A stretch of DNA of 61,323 bases. Origin: JANLUX01 sp031366005 (GTDB lineage Bacteria; Bacteroidota; Bacteroidia; AKYH767-A; OLB10). The notes beneath the pieces are model-generated. The model was not told the DNA's origin. It did no database searches and saw only the letters and a program-made list of their open reading frames with translations. This document shows positions 45,132 through 53,561 of the stretch, one piece after another; the stretch's first letter is position 1; each line of letters begins with the position of its first letter. The stretch is from positions 1 through 61,323 of the forward strand of contig JANLZB010000052.1 in the NCBI GenBank assembly GCA_031366005.1, written 5' to 3'. Made by a program: the position numbers and the translations under genes.

Positions 45132-45848
45132 ATGGCTTATCAGTTCCAGGATGCGACAATTGTAAAGATCATTGATGAAAATGAAGTTGTAAAAAGATAT
45201 TTCATAAAAGTACTCGATGAAATTCCGTTCTCTTTTAAAGCAGGTCAATTCATCATGCTCGATTTGCCCATTGACTCAAAATACACTAACCGCAGTTATT
45301 CCATTGCATCAGCTCCAACCAATGATAATATTTTCGAACTCTGTATCGTAATCAATCCAAAAGGATTGGGCACACCATATATGTTTGAAAATTTTAAAGA
45401 AGGTACTACAGTAAAAATATCAAAAGTGCTTGGCAAGTTTGTATTGCCTGATCCTATCGAACACGATATTTGTTTCATCTGTACCGGCACAGGCATTGCT
45501 CCTTTACGCGCCCAGGCAATTGACATCTTCAATAAAAATATTCCTCATAAAAATATTTATATGGTGTTTGGCAATCGCTGGACAAAAGATATTATTTATC
45601 GTAAGGAGATGGAAGGCCTTGCTGCCAAATATCCTGAATTCAAATTTATTCCGGTACTGTCACGTGATAATGATGACTGGACAGGGCGCAAAGGATATGT
45701 ACATCCTGTATATGAAGAAATTTTTGCCGATAAACGTCCTGCTTATTTTTACATCTGCGGATGGGCTGACATGTTGAAGGAGGCGCGTCAACGATTGGAA
45801 GCAATGGGCTATGATAAAAAAATGGTGAAGTTTGAATCGTATGATTAA
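45132..45848 (+). CDS. Ferredoxin-NADP reductase-like FAD/NAD oxidoreductase
   Basis: A 238-residue two-domain reductase. The FAD domain has FKAGQFIMLDLPI and NRSYSIAS (flavin contact), and the nucleotide domain has CTGTGIAPLRAQA and YICGWADMLKEARQRL. No iron-sulphur cluster motif is present, so it needs an external carrier such as ferredoxin or flavodoxin, or acts as a flavin or hydroxylase reductase. It is followed 65 bases later by the potassium channel gene, with no evident functional link. The direction of electron flow is not predictable. Confidence 0.88.
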   Translation: MAYQFQDATIVKIIDENEVVKRYFIKVLDEIPFSFKAGQFIMLDLPIDSKYTNRSYSIASAPTNDNIFELCIVINPKGLGTPYMFENFKEGTTVKISKVLGKFVLPDPIEHDICFICTGTGIAPLRAQAIDIFNKNIPHKNIYMVFGNRWTKDIIYRKEMEGLAAKYPEFKFIPVLSRDNDDWTGRKGYVHPVYEEIFADKRPAYFYICGWADMLKEARQRLEAMGYDKKMVKFESYD

Positions 45849-45913
45849 ATCAATCTGGTAATTTGATAATGGTGTCTATCATTTCTACTTTTTACTTTCT
45901 GCTTTCTAATTAA

Positions 45914-46849
45914 ATGAAAAAGATTTCAAGAAAATCTGCAGCACCTGAATTTGGTTTTGGCAGCAACACTTCCGCTCAACGGTTGATGAACCCTGATGGA
46001 ACAGCAAACGTCAGAAGGATTGGTGAGCCACGCTTCCAGATCATTAATATCTATCATTCACTTATTACAATGTCGTGGAGAAAATTCAACTTCATGGTAT
46101 TAACCACTTACCTGGTAATAAATTTCGTGTTTGCATGCATCTATTATTTCATCATTCCTGATGATGAATTAGGCGGCATGATTGCACACAATGAAGTGCA
46201 AAAATTTATGGAAGAATTCTTCTTTAGTGCACAAACTCTTTCAACGGTTGGTTATGGAAGGTTAAATCCTGTGGGTACTGAAATGAGTGTTGTGGCTGCA
46301 GTTGAATCAATGATCGGTTTAATGGGCTTTGCACTTGCCACCGGTTTATTGTATGGACGTTTTTCACGACCAAATGCTAAATTGCTTTTCAGCGAAAACG
46401 CATTAATCGCTCCGTTTAAAGAGGGAAAAGCATTGATGGTTCGATTTGCTAACGCACGCAGAAATCCACTGATTGAACTTGAAGCAAACATGATTTTTTC
46501 TTATAACGAAACGGTAAATGATAAAGTAACACGGCAATTTCAAACATTGAAATTAGAGCTCAGCAGAATTACTTATTTAGTGATGTCGTGGACCATTGTT
46601 CATCCCATTGATGAAGAAAGTCCTTTGTATAATCTTAGCTCTGAAGATTTGCAATCATTGGATGCAGAATTTTTTGTAAACATTAAAGCCATTGATGATA
46701 CTTACGCACAACAAGTACACACACGCACTTCTTATAAATGGAGTAGTGTTGTGTGGAATGCAAAATTCATTTCAGCTATCGGAGTTGATCAGGATGGAGT
46801 AAGTACTGTGGACATAAGAAAATTAAGCAGTTTTGAAAAGCTGACATAG
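45914..46849 (+). CDS. Inward-rectifier (Kir-type) potassium channel
   Basis: A 311-residue KirBac-like protein. An N-terminal slide-helix region precedes the outer helix (about 60-82), pore helix and selectivity filter TVGYGR (residues 111-116), and inner helix (about 130-150). A C-terminal immunoglobulin-like cytoplasmic domain (from about 165) follows; LMVRFANARRNPLIELEA is its first strand set. The TVGYGR filter is the Kir signature. Tetramers should pass K+ and respond to lipids or pH. No regulator is encoded nearby. Confidence 0.92.
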   Translation: MKKISRKSAAPEFGFGSNTSAQRLMNPDGTANVRRIGEPRFQIINIYHSLITMSWRKFNFMVLTTYLVINFVFACIYYFIIPDDELGGMIAHNEVQKFMEEFFFSAQTLSTVGYGRLNPVGTEMSVVAAVESMIGLMGFALATGLLYGRFSRPNAKLLFSENALIAPFKEGKALMVRFANARRNPLIELEANMIFSYNETVNDKVTRQFQTLKLELSRITYLVMSWTIVHPIDEESPLYNLSSEDLQSLDAEFFVNIKAIDDTYAQQVHTRTSYKWSSVVWNAKFISAIGVDQDGVSTVDIRKLSSFEKLT

Positions 46850-46881
46850 AAATGTATTAAAGTGCTAAGGTTGTTGCGTAT

Positions 46882-46889
46882 TATCTTTG
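46882..46889 (+). promoter_or_regulatory. -7 promoter box for the reductase/membrane/NTPase-MobA operon
   Basis: TATCTTTG, a perfect TAnnTTTG match, lies 45 bases before the TTG start of the flavin reductase-like gene. Confidence 0.5.
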
Positions 46890-46934
46890 CCATGCTTTTT
46901 ATTTAACAATTCAACAATATAGCAATTCAGCATC

Positions 46935-47456
46935 TTGATAACGCTCATCAGTGGCACCAATCGCGTGCATAGTTTAACTGAAAAATTTTCGCGTATTTAT
47001 TATGATTTGATTAAATCTAAATATGATGATGTACATTTTTTTAACCTTTCCCATTTGCCTCCTTCCATAATTGAGATGGAAGCATACGATAGTACATCCA
47101 ACGAAATAACTAAAATACAGTCTGAAGTTTTTGCTCCGAGCAACCGTTTCGTTTTTATCATTCCTGAATATCATGGCAGTATGCCGGGCATTTTGAAATT
47201 ATTAATTGACGTGATGGATGCTAACACAGCTTTTAAAAATAAGAAGGCAGCACTTGTAGGAATTGCAACGGGAAGAGCAGGTAATCTGCGCGGAATGGAT
47301 CATCTCTCTGCGGTACTTCAACACATGGGTGTAACGGTGATGCCATTTATGTTACCTGTGTCGCGCGTGCAGGATGAGTTAACTGATTTACATACATTAA
47401 AAGAGCCTACGCTTAAAGTGGTGAACAGACATATTGATGAATTCCTTGCGTTTTAA
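46935..47456 (+). CDS. NADPH-dependent FMN reductase-like flavoprotein
   Basis: A 173-residue flavodoxin-fold protein with ISGTNRVHSLT at the FMN phosphate site and FIIPEYHGSMPGILKLLIDV plus GRAGNLRGMDHL as in azoreductase/FMN-reductase relatives. It starts at a TTG (no in-frame ATG fits the family start). It is the first gene of a tight operon and overlaps the following membrane protein by 20 bases. Substrate is unknown; quinone, azo or FMN reduction are the usual activities. Confidence 0.85.
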   Translation: MITLISGTNRVHSLTEKFSRIYYDLIKSKYDDVHFFNLSHLPPSIIEMEAYDSTSNEITKIQSEVFAPSNRFVFIIPEYHGSMPGILKLLIDVMDANTAFKNKKAALVGIATGRAGNLRGMDHLSAVLQHMGVTVMPFMLPVSRVQDELTDLHTLKEPTLKVVNRHIDEFLAF

Positions 47457-48498
47457 TACTGACAAAGAAAATTTGCATGCAGTACATCGCCTCACTGCAT
47501 TGTGGGCATTAAATGAATCAGGACTCGGTGGAATTATGCACGCATTGCAAATTCCTTTCACAGGATTTTTTGTTGGTGGTATCGCAGTGATATTAATCGG
47601 ATTGATTGCACACTACAGCAATTGTTCATATAGGCAAATTGTTCAGGCAACTTTATCCGTCATCATTGTTAAAGCAATTGTAAGTCCGCAATCACCCTTT
47701 GCCGCATACATCGCAGTTGCGTTCCAGGGATTTATAGGTGGGTTGCTTTATTCACTGATACCGAATTATAAACTTGCTTCTTTAATTTTTGGATTGCTCG
47801 CCTTGCTTGAATCAGCATTGCAAAAATTTCTTGTCACAACAATTGTTTTCGGAAAATCGGTTTGGGAAGCATTGGATATTTTTTTTAATGGCATTGTTAA
47901 AGACCTCTCATTTAGCCCCCTCTCCTTTGGAGAGGGACGGAGGGAGGTCTTTTCATTCAGCTTCTGGCTGATTGCGATTTATTGTATTGTGTATGCATTG
48001 TGGGGATTAATCCTGGGATGGTGGATTTCAAAACTACTTCGACAGATTGAATCAAGAAGTGAAGAAATTAAAATTCAGTATAATGAAATTTCGATTGATT
48101 ATAAGTTAAAGCCAGAATTGACACGGAACAGCAGAAAGCGTTCGCTGTTGTACATTCTCTACATTCTTCTTTTTATAATTACGGTTTTCACACTGAGTAA
48201 TACTGAAAACAATTCAAATGCATTATATATCGTATTAAGAACCGCAGCTGTTCTTTTAGGTTGGTTTGTTTTTGTTCAGCCTATTTTAAAGTTTTTAATA
48301 AAAAGATATGCTCGAAAGAATAAAGAGAAGAAAATATTTCGTGTGGAAGAATTAATTGCTTCGCTTCCATCATTAAAAAAAATTGCACAACAAGCTTATC
48401 ACTTATCTTCAAAATCACATAAAGGTTTTGCACGTTACCGTGAATTTATTTTTATCCTGATTGTAATTACACTTCATTCAGATGCAATCGAAAAGTAA
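47437..48498 (+). CDS. Six-helix membrane protein of unknown function
   Basis: A 353-residue protein. It has five to seven hydrophobic helices (about 30-55, 65-115, 120-145, 180-205, 230-250, 260-285) and ends in a basic tail (KRYARKNKEKK). An early block LTALWALNESGLGGIMHALQ is striking but I recognise no family. The first half has the short, Gly-rich helices seen in substrate-binding components of ECF transporters; that is only a resemblance. It overlaps both neighbours (20 and 17 bases). A palindromic repeat at 47901-47950 codes in frame for residues around SPLSFGEGRRE in one loop. Confidence 0.7.
   Translation: MNSLRFNTDKENLHAVHRLTALWALNESGLGGIMHALQIPFTGFFVGGIAVILIGLIAHYSNCSYRQIVQATLSVIIVKAIVSPQSPFAAYIAVAFQGFIGGLLYSLIPNYKLASLIFGLLALLESALQKFLVTTIVFGKSVWEALDIFFNGIVKDLSFSPLSFGEGRREVFSFSFWLIAIYCIVYALWGLILGWWISKLLRQIESRSEEIKIQYNEISIDYKLKPELTRNSRKRSLLYILYILLFIITVFTLSNTENNSNALYIVLRTAAVLLGWFVFVQPILKFLIKRYARKNKEKKIFRVEELIASLPSLKKIAQQAYHLSSKSHKGFARYREFIFILIVITLHSDAIEK
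47901..47950. repeat. Palindromic repeat inside the six-helix membrane protein gene
   Basis: Outer arms agacctc and gaggtct enclose the core CCCTCTCC-TTT-GGAGAGGG (47918-47936). The 50-base element stays in frame and encodes the loop DLSFSPLSFGEGRREV between helices. The core is related to the one at 37935-37949. Confidence 0.8.
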
Positions 48499-49579
48499 TA
48501 TATGTATTCTCAGCTCACCTGTTCAAAGCGGCAAAACAACTTTGCTAATGAACTGGGTGAAGCGCCAAACAAATGTTAGCGGCATTCTTACTCCTGTAAT
48601 TGAAGGAAAAAGAAAATTATTTGATATAGCTCTTAAAACAAATCATGAATTGGAAGCAGACGATTCAATTGTTTCTTGTGATATAATTTCAGTTGGCAGG
48701 TTTCATTTTTACAAAAATGCTTTTGATCATGCACAGAAGATTTTACTTCAGTCATTAAATAAAAATCCTGATTGGCTGATAGTGGATGAAGTTGGCAAGC
48801 TTGAATTATATGAACAAAAAGGCTTAGAACCGGCACTTACGCAGTTAATCAATCATTATAAAAACAAAAACGTAAGAGGTAAATTATTGCTGATCATCCG
48901 TGATAGTTTATTGAATGAATGTATTGAACATTATGGCTTACAGCAATCAACGATATTAAAAAAAGATTTTTTTTCTGCAAAACAGAAAAATGATTTATAT
49001 GGTTTAGTAATTTGTGGAGGAGAAAGCTCACGTATGGGAACTGACAAAAGCCTGATTAATTATTATTGCAAACCTCAACGTTATTTTTTACATGAGTTAT
49101 TACAATCCTTCTGCAAAAAAGTTTTTATAAGTTGTAATAAATCCCAAGCTAAGGAAATGGAATCTGGTTATGATATAATTGTAGATGCTCCGCAATATCA
49201 AAACACCGGTCCGATAGCAGCATTACTGAGTGCGTTTGAAAAATATCCTGACAATTCTTTTTTAGCAATCGGTTGCGATTATCCCTTCATCAACAAAACA
49301 GAGATTCAGGATTTAATTGATGCCAGAGATAAAACCGCAAAAGCTGTTTGTTATCAGAACCGCGAATCTATAACAGAACCTTTATTGGCCTTATATGAAA
49401 ATGAAATCTTTCAACTTATGAAAAGTAATTTTGCTCAACAAAAATATTCGCTTCGATATTTTCTTGATGAAATAAATGCAAAGAAAATTATTGCTGATCG
49501 GGATGATGCTTTAAGAAGTGTTGATACTCCTGAAGAGGTTGTAATGGCAATGAAGAAAATAAAATTACAGGTTACTTAA
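48482..49579 (+). CDS. Fused THEP1-like NTPase and MobA-like nucleotidyltransferase
   Basis: A 365-residue two-domain protein. The N-terminal half (about 1-170) is a P-loop NTPase with SSPVQSGKTT (Walker A) and WLIVDEVGKLEL (Walker B), close to the THEP1/nucleoside-triphosphatase family. The C-terminal half (about 175-365) is MobA-like, with LVICGGESSRMGTDKSL, APQYQNTGPIAALLSA and IGCDYPFIN. MobA attaches GMP to molybdopterin. The fusion suggests that NTP handling and cofactor nucleotidylation are coupled, but no other molybdopterin gene is present here. It overlaps the membrane protein gene by 17 bases. Confidence 0.87.
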   Translation: MQSKSNICILSSPVQSGKTTLLMNWVKRQTNVSGILTPVIEGKRKLFDIALKTNHELEADDSIVSCDIISVGRFHFYKNAFDHAQKILLQSLNKNPDWLIVDEVGKLELYEQKGLEPALTQLINHYKNKNVRGKLLLIIRDSLLNECIEHYGLQQSTILKKDFFSAKQKNDLYGLVICGGESSRMGTDKSLINYYCKPQRYFLHELLQSFCKKVFISCNKSQAKEMESGYDIIVDAPQYQNTGPIAALLSAFEKYPDNSFLAIGCDYPFINKTEIQDLIDARDKTAKAVCYQNRESITEPLLALYENEIFQLMKSNFAQQKYSLRYFLDEINAKKIIADRDDALRSVDTPEEVVMAMKKIKLQVT

Positions 49580-49605
49580 TCAATCGTACTCATCTTCAAT
49601 TTTTA

Positions 49606-49660
49606 CAATCCAGTGTTGTCAGTTATTTCTCTTAAATAGCTGACAACACTGAAAGGATTG
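49606..49660. terminator. Strong inverted repeat between convergent genes
   Basis: CAGTGTTGTCAG pairs perfectly with CTGACAACACTG around a 17-base loop, with CAATCC/GGATTG extending it. It lies between the NTPase-MobA gene and the T9SS cargo gene that face each other. U-runs are weak, so this could also be a dispersed repeat. Confidence 0.5.
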
Positions 49661-49670
49661 AAACCGATAT

Positions 49671-50528
49671 TTAATGTTTCACCTGTAAAAATCGAACCAT
49701 CGAAGCATCAGCCGTAGTTAACCTGCACAGATAAAGTCCTTCTTTTAATGAACTTACATCCATTTGAATACTATGTTTTCCAGATGATAAATTATTTAAA
49801 TTCATAGTCTGCACTTTTCTACCTGTCATATCTGTAAGGCTTAGTTCAGCATCATTTACCTGCGAAAGTGAATAGCTCACTGATATTTGTGTAGAAGCAG
49901 GATTTGGCATCACACTCATGCTTTGAATATTGCTGTTGGATAATTCATTGATGCCAACCGATCCACTCAATGAAACATCATCAACAATATAATAACTATT
50001 CATGTGTGAATTGCCAGTACCATCTGCAATAGAAAATACAATGGTACACTTTGCAACATTTGCAGTATCAATGTAAATAATCGGAATATTTACCAATGTG
50101 AAATTTGCAGTAGAATTGGATATTACCACTGAGCCAGCCCCTACTCCGTTTCCAGCAGCATCTTCCATCGCCACTGCTATTTGCAACATATCTCCACCTG
50201 CAGAATTAAATTTATAATAACAACTCAATGTGCCATAAGCTTTATTTACCGGGAAACCATTAGCAGAATTATCTGTTGATGCAAGATAAGGTGACAATAC
50301 AAGGCCCGGAGGAGTGATAGTCATTACATCTCCTCTTGCAGCTGATGATCCCGTATTACCAGGAGAAACCTGCGTTACAAAAATTGCTGAACCAGGTATA
50401 TTATTGGTAAGCCATGAATCAGGCTCTCCACTGGTCCATGATTCAAAACTGGGATTAGGAACCGGGTTCTGAGCATAAGTTGCGCTAACTACACACGCGA
50501 AATAAATAAATAGTAGATTTTTTTTCAT
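49671..50528 (-). CDS. T9SS-secreted protein with type A sorting domain
   Basis: A 285-residue protein with signal peptide (LLFIYFACVVSATYA-QN) and a jelly-roll-like, carbohydrate-binding-type domain (about 25-190; PNPSFESWTSGEPDSW, and DDVSLSG at its end). A C-terminal T9SS type A domain follows (about 205-285; MPNPASTQISVSY, LSLTDMTGRKV, LKEGLYLCRL). The N-terminal domain resembles those of secreted glycan-binding or PEP-CTERM-like proteins, but the ligand is unknown. A perfect -7 box lies 24 bases upstream. Confidence 0.88.
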   Translation of the reverse strand: MKKNLLFIYFACVVSATYAQNPVPNPSFESWTSGEPDSWLTNNIPGSAIFVTQVSPGNTGSSAARGDVMTITPPGLVLSPYLASTDNSANGFPVNKAYGTLSCYYKFNSAGGDMLQIAVAMEDAAGNGVGAGSVVISNSTANFTLVNIPIIYIDTANVAKCTIVFSIADGTGNSHMNSYYIVDDVSLSGSVGINELSNSNIQSMSVMPNPASTQISVSYSLSQVNDAELSLTDMTGRKVQTMNLNNLSSGKHSIQMDVSSLKEGLYLCRLTTADASMVRFLQVKH

Positions 50529-50552
50529 GACAATTTGGTTTTAAAATTCATT

Positions 50553-50560
50553 CAAATATA
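50553..50560 (-). promoter_or_regulatory. -7 promoter box for the 285-residue T9SS protein
   Basis: The minus strand reads TATATTTG, a perfect TAnnTTTG match, 25 bases before the ATG. Confidence 0.5.
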
Positions 50561-50590
50561 AAGCATAAAACGCAAAAAATTACACTAACG

Positions 50591-51184
50591 TTATTCAAAA
50601 ACAATCTTTGCTTTTTGAAAATCATTGTTATCCAAAGTAAGATGAAGAAAGTAGTAACCGGAAGGAAAAATTTTTCTGTCAATTGTAAATGAATCATCTC
50701 TGGTAGAGCCTTCGTTAACCATTTTTCCGTTGATGTCAAATATTTTCCAATGAACGGTTTTAGTTAAAGGATTTTGATAATTAATATTTGCTGTTGTCAC
50801 CAATGGATTGGGAATGATGAGCACATCGCTTTTATCATGTGCATTAAAATAAACTTTTATCACGGCTGACCAATCAGCATTACCAGGAGCTAAACGGTAA
50901 TAATTATCACTGTTTTTAATTGGAAATGAATCAGTATAACTGTAATTAACAGGAGTTGAAACGCTGCCACAGGTCCCTGCAATTTCTCCGATCTGATAAA
51001 AGTTTAGCGAGTCTGAGCTACGTTCAATTCTGATACCGCTGCAGGTTTGCCCTGCAATGATGGTGAATGAGAGATAAACTGTTTGATTGAGTTGTGAGCC
51101 TCCAAAATAAGAAATGATATTGGTTGTTTGCGAAAAGGATAAGTTTATTGAGAATGATAAAACAAGAAATAATCCTCTTAGCAT
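50591..51184 (-). CDS. Small T9SS-secreted protein
   Basis: A 197-residue protein with a signal peptide (LRGLFLVLSFSINLSFSQ) and a short fibronectin-like region (about 25-110; IRIERSSDSLNFYQIGEI, NYYRLAPGNAD). A type A-like sorting domain follows (about 115-197; LIIPNPLVTTANINY, WKIFDINGKMV, FPSGYYFLHL). This is the usual layout of small Bacteroidota proteins carried by T9SS. Upstream is a near-match -7 box TATCTTTA (51200-51207). No function beyond secretion can be assigned. Confidence 0.82.
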   Translation of the reverse strand: MLRGLFLVLSFSINLSFSQTTNIISYFGGSQLNQTVYLSFTIIAGQTCSGIRIERSSDSLNFYQIGEIAGTCGSVSTPVNYSYTDSFPIKNSDNYYRLAPGNADWSAVIKVYFNAHDKSDVLIIPNPLVTTANINYQNPLTKTVHWKIFDINGKMVNEGSTRDDSFTIDRKIFPSGYYFLHLTLDNNDFQKAKIVFE

Positions 51185-51247
51185 AATTAAAGTTTAGAGT
51201 AAAGATACGAATGAACGCCTCGTTTTATTTTATCTGGCGACAACAAA

Positions 51248-52183
51248 TTAAATACTCACATTGCTTTCTTTCCTTACCTGGTTGGCATTACGCTTAAATT
51301 TAATTTTAAATCTCCTGCTGAAATAAGCGGGATCTTTAAATCCTACATTGGTAGCAATTTCCTGCACATTGTGATGGGTGCTCCGCAATAAATAATGTGC
51401 GCGTTCTAACCGCTGGTTTTCGATATAATCCTGGAGATTGGTATTTGTTAATGACTTAAAAAATTGTCCCACATAATCTTTGGAGACGTAAGCAAGACTT
51501 GCAATTTTCTGATTGGTTAAATCCTCATGCAGATTACTTTGAATAAACTGAATAATATCCACCAATCTTTTGTCGAGAAGAAAATGAACCTTCTCAAAGT
51601 TTTTTGCAAATTCTTTTTTATGATAAATAAAACGGCAGATATGAATTACCATTTCCTCAGTCAGATTTTTTAATAACCGTTCACGTCCGGGTTTTTTATT
51701 TTCTTCTTCAGCAATGATGGCGTGAATGAGGTATCTCATTTCTTCATCATCAGGCATAATAAAACAAGGCAATTCAAGTATGGAGAAAAAAGGAATGGCT
51801 CCGTAAATATGTACATCAAAACCTATGATTGAAAAAATATCTTTATTGGAATCAATGCCATTATTAATGCTTATCGGTTTTAGATATTGCTCACGATGTT
51901 CAACAGATGTAAATCCATCTTTACCGAACGAAGGAAAATTTTTTGTTTTTCCATGCCTGAAATAAATGGGGCTTCCAACAGGCATAAAATAAAATTTGCC
52001 GGGATCAATACGGACGAAATTTTTTTCTCCATAACAAAAACCGGAATCCACCCGTACCAGGATATTCCGCGGCTCCAGGGATCCATTTAATTCTGCCGGT
52101 TTAATTATCTCACGTAAATTACTGCGGTAATATTTTACATGCAATGATTCAATTATTTTGTTAAACACTTCGTCACGTACCAT
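51248..52183 (-). CDS. AraC-family transcriptional regulator
   Basis: A 311-residue regulator. An N-terminal cupin-like sensing domain (about 20-190) precedes a C-terminal double helix-turn-helix. The second HTH contains the family signature from about IATNVGFKDPAYFSRRFK, and LTNQKIASLAYVSKDYVGQFF is the first. The sensed ligand is unknown. A perfect -7 box is 17 bases upstream. The photolyase and epimerase genes are downstream on the same strand but not obviously in one operon. Confidence 0.9.
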   Translation of the reverse strand: MVRDEVFNKIIESLHVKYYRSNLREIIKPAELNGSLEPRNILVRVDSGFCYGEKNFVRIDPGKFYFMPVGSPIYFRHGKTKNFPSFGKDGFTSVEHREQYLKPISINNGIDSNKDIFSIIGFDVHIYGAIPFFSILELPCFIMPDDEEMRYLIHAIIAEEENKKPGRERLLKNLTEEMVIHICRFIYHKKEFAKNFEKVHFLLDKRLVDIIQFIQSNLHEDLTNQKIASLAYVSKDYVGQFFKSLTNTNLQDYIENQRLERAHYLLRSTHHNVQEIATNVGFKDPAYFSRRFKIKFKRNANQVRKESNVSI

Positions 52184-52200
52184 AATTTAATTGTGAGATT

Positions 52201-52208
52201 CAAAGATA
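52201..52208 (-). promoter_or_regulatory. -7 promoter box for the AraC regulator
   Basis: The minus strand reads TATCTTTG, a perfect TAnnTTTG match, 17 bases before the ATG. Confidence 0.55.
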
Positions 52209-52256
52209 TCCTGTTGCACATAGCCATGCAAGTTTCCTGAAGTCATAAAATGTTTC

Positions 52257-53558
52257 TCATAGAACTTTTTTATACGCCATTAAGCATCTCTCTCTTGCCA
52301 TCTTGTGATCAACAATTGGTTCAGGATAATTAAAATCTTCAAACTCCGGAACCCATTTCCTGATGTACTTAAAGTCAGGATCGAATTTGCGGGTTTGTTC
52401 AACGGGATTAAAAATCCGGAAGTAAGGAGTAGCATCACAACCACAACCTGCTGACCATTGCCAGCCTCCATTATTGGAAGACAATTCATAATCCAAAAGT
52501 TGCGAAGCGAAATATGCTTCACCCCATCGCCAGTCAATTAATAAATCCTTGGTAAGAAAACTTGCAACGATCATACGTACACGATTGTGCATATAACCGG
52601 TTTCATTGAGCTCACGCATGCCTGCATCCACAATAGGGAAACCTGTTTGTCCCTTGCACCACCGGTCAAATTCTTCGATATTATTTCTCCATTGAATTTT
52701 ATCATATTGTTTTTTAAAAGAACCATTAACTACATGTGGAAAATGCCAGAGTATCATCATATAAAATTCTCTCCAACACAATTCATTTAAAAATACGGCA
52801 TTTAATTTTTGTGCTTTCGTGGCAAGCTTGCGAATACTTATTGTACCAAATCTTAAATGAACACCAATGTGTGAAGTTCCATTAATTCCCGGATAGTTTC
52901 TTTGCTCACCATAATTGCGAATCAACTCGTCAGGAATTTCAGAAGAAGGAAATGTGACTTTGCTGTTTTCGAATCCAATTTCTTTTAATGCAGGAACAGG
53001 AAAGCCTTTTGTTTTGAGAAGTTTTTTGAAATATTTATTTGTTGGATACGATTTAAGATAAAAGGCATTAAGCTTTTGCATCCATCGTTTTGAGTAAGGA
53101 GTATAAATTGTATAGGGCTTACCATCGTCCTTCACAATTTCATCTTTTTCAAAAATAACCTGATCCTTGTATGAATGAAAAGAAATATTATGCTGATGTA
53201 ATAACTGCTGAATCTCTTCATCGCGATCCATTGCATAGGGTTCATAATCACTATTAATGTAAACCGATTTTATATCGAATTGATTTAATAAGTTATTCCA
53301 AACTTCAAAAGGCTTACCGTAAAAAGTAATTATTGAAGATCCTAATTCACTTAACTCTTTTTGCAATCTTTCAATTTGTGTATGAATAAAAACAACGCGT
53401 TTATCGTTTTTGTTTTCCTGTTTATCAAGAATTGTTTTATCAAAAATAAATAAGGGCAAAACAGGATAACCACTCTTCAATGCATAATACAAAGCAGCAT
53501 GATCATCCAATCTTAAATCACGCCTGAACCAGCAAATTGCAATTTCCCTTTTTATCAT
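52257..53558 (-). CDS. phr: Deoxyribodipyrimidine photolyase (cryptochrome/photolyase family)
   Basis: A 433-residue flavoprotein that uses blue light to split UV-induced pyrimidine dimers. The N-terminal antenna domain begins ICWFRRDLRLDDHAAL. The FAD domain has NELCWREFYMMILWHFP, TGFPIVDAGMRELNETGYMH, RMIVASFLTKDLLIDWRWGE and YELSSNNGGWQWSAGCGCDA, with the tryptophans of the electron-transfer chain. These match class I CPD photolyases and CRY-like enzymes. The stop of the TIGR01777 epimerase lies only three bases upstream, so the two are co-transcribed. Confidence 0.94.
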   Translation of the reverse strand: MIKREIAICWFRRDLRLDDHAALYYALKSGYPVLPLFIFDKTILDKQENKNDKRVVFIHTQIERLQKELSELGSSIITFYGKPFEVWNNLLNQFDIKSVYINSDYEPYAMDRDEEIQQLLHQHNISFHSYKDQVIFEKDEIVKDDGKPYTIYTPYSKRWMQKLNAFYLKSYPTNKYFKKLLKTKGFPVPALKEIGFENSKVTFPSSEIPDELIRNYGEQRNYPGINGTSHIGVHLRFGTISIRKLATKAQKLNAVFLNELCWREFYMMILWHFPHVVNGSFKKQYDKIQWRNNIEEFDRWCKGQTGFPIVDAGMRELNETGYMHNRVRMIVASFLTKDLLIDWRWGEAYFASQLLDYELSSNNGGWQWSAGCGCDATPYFRIFNPVEQTRKFDPDFKYIRKWVPEFEDFNYPEPIVDHKMARERCLMAYKKVL

Positions 53559-53561
53559 ATT

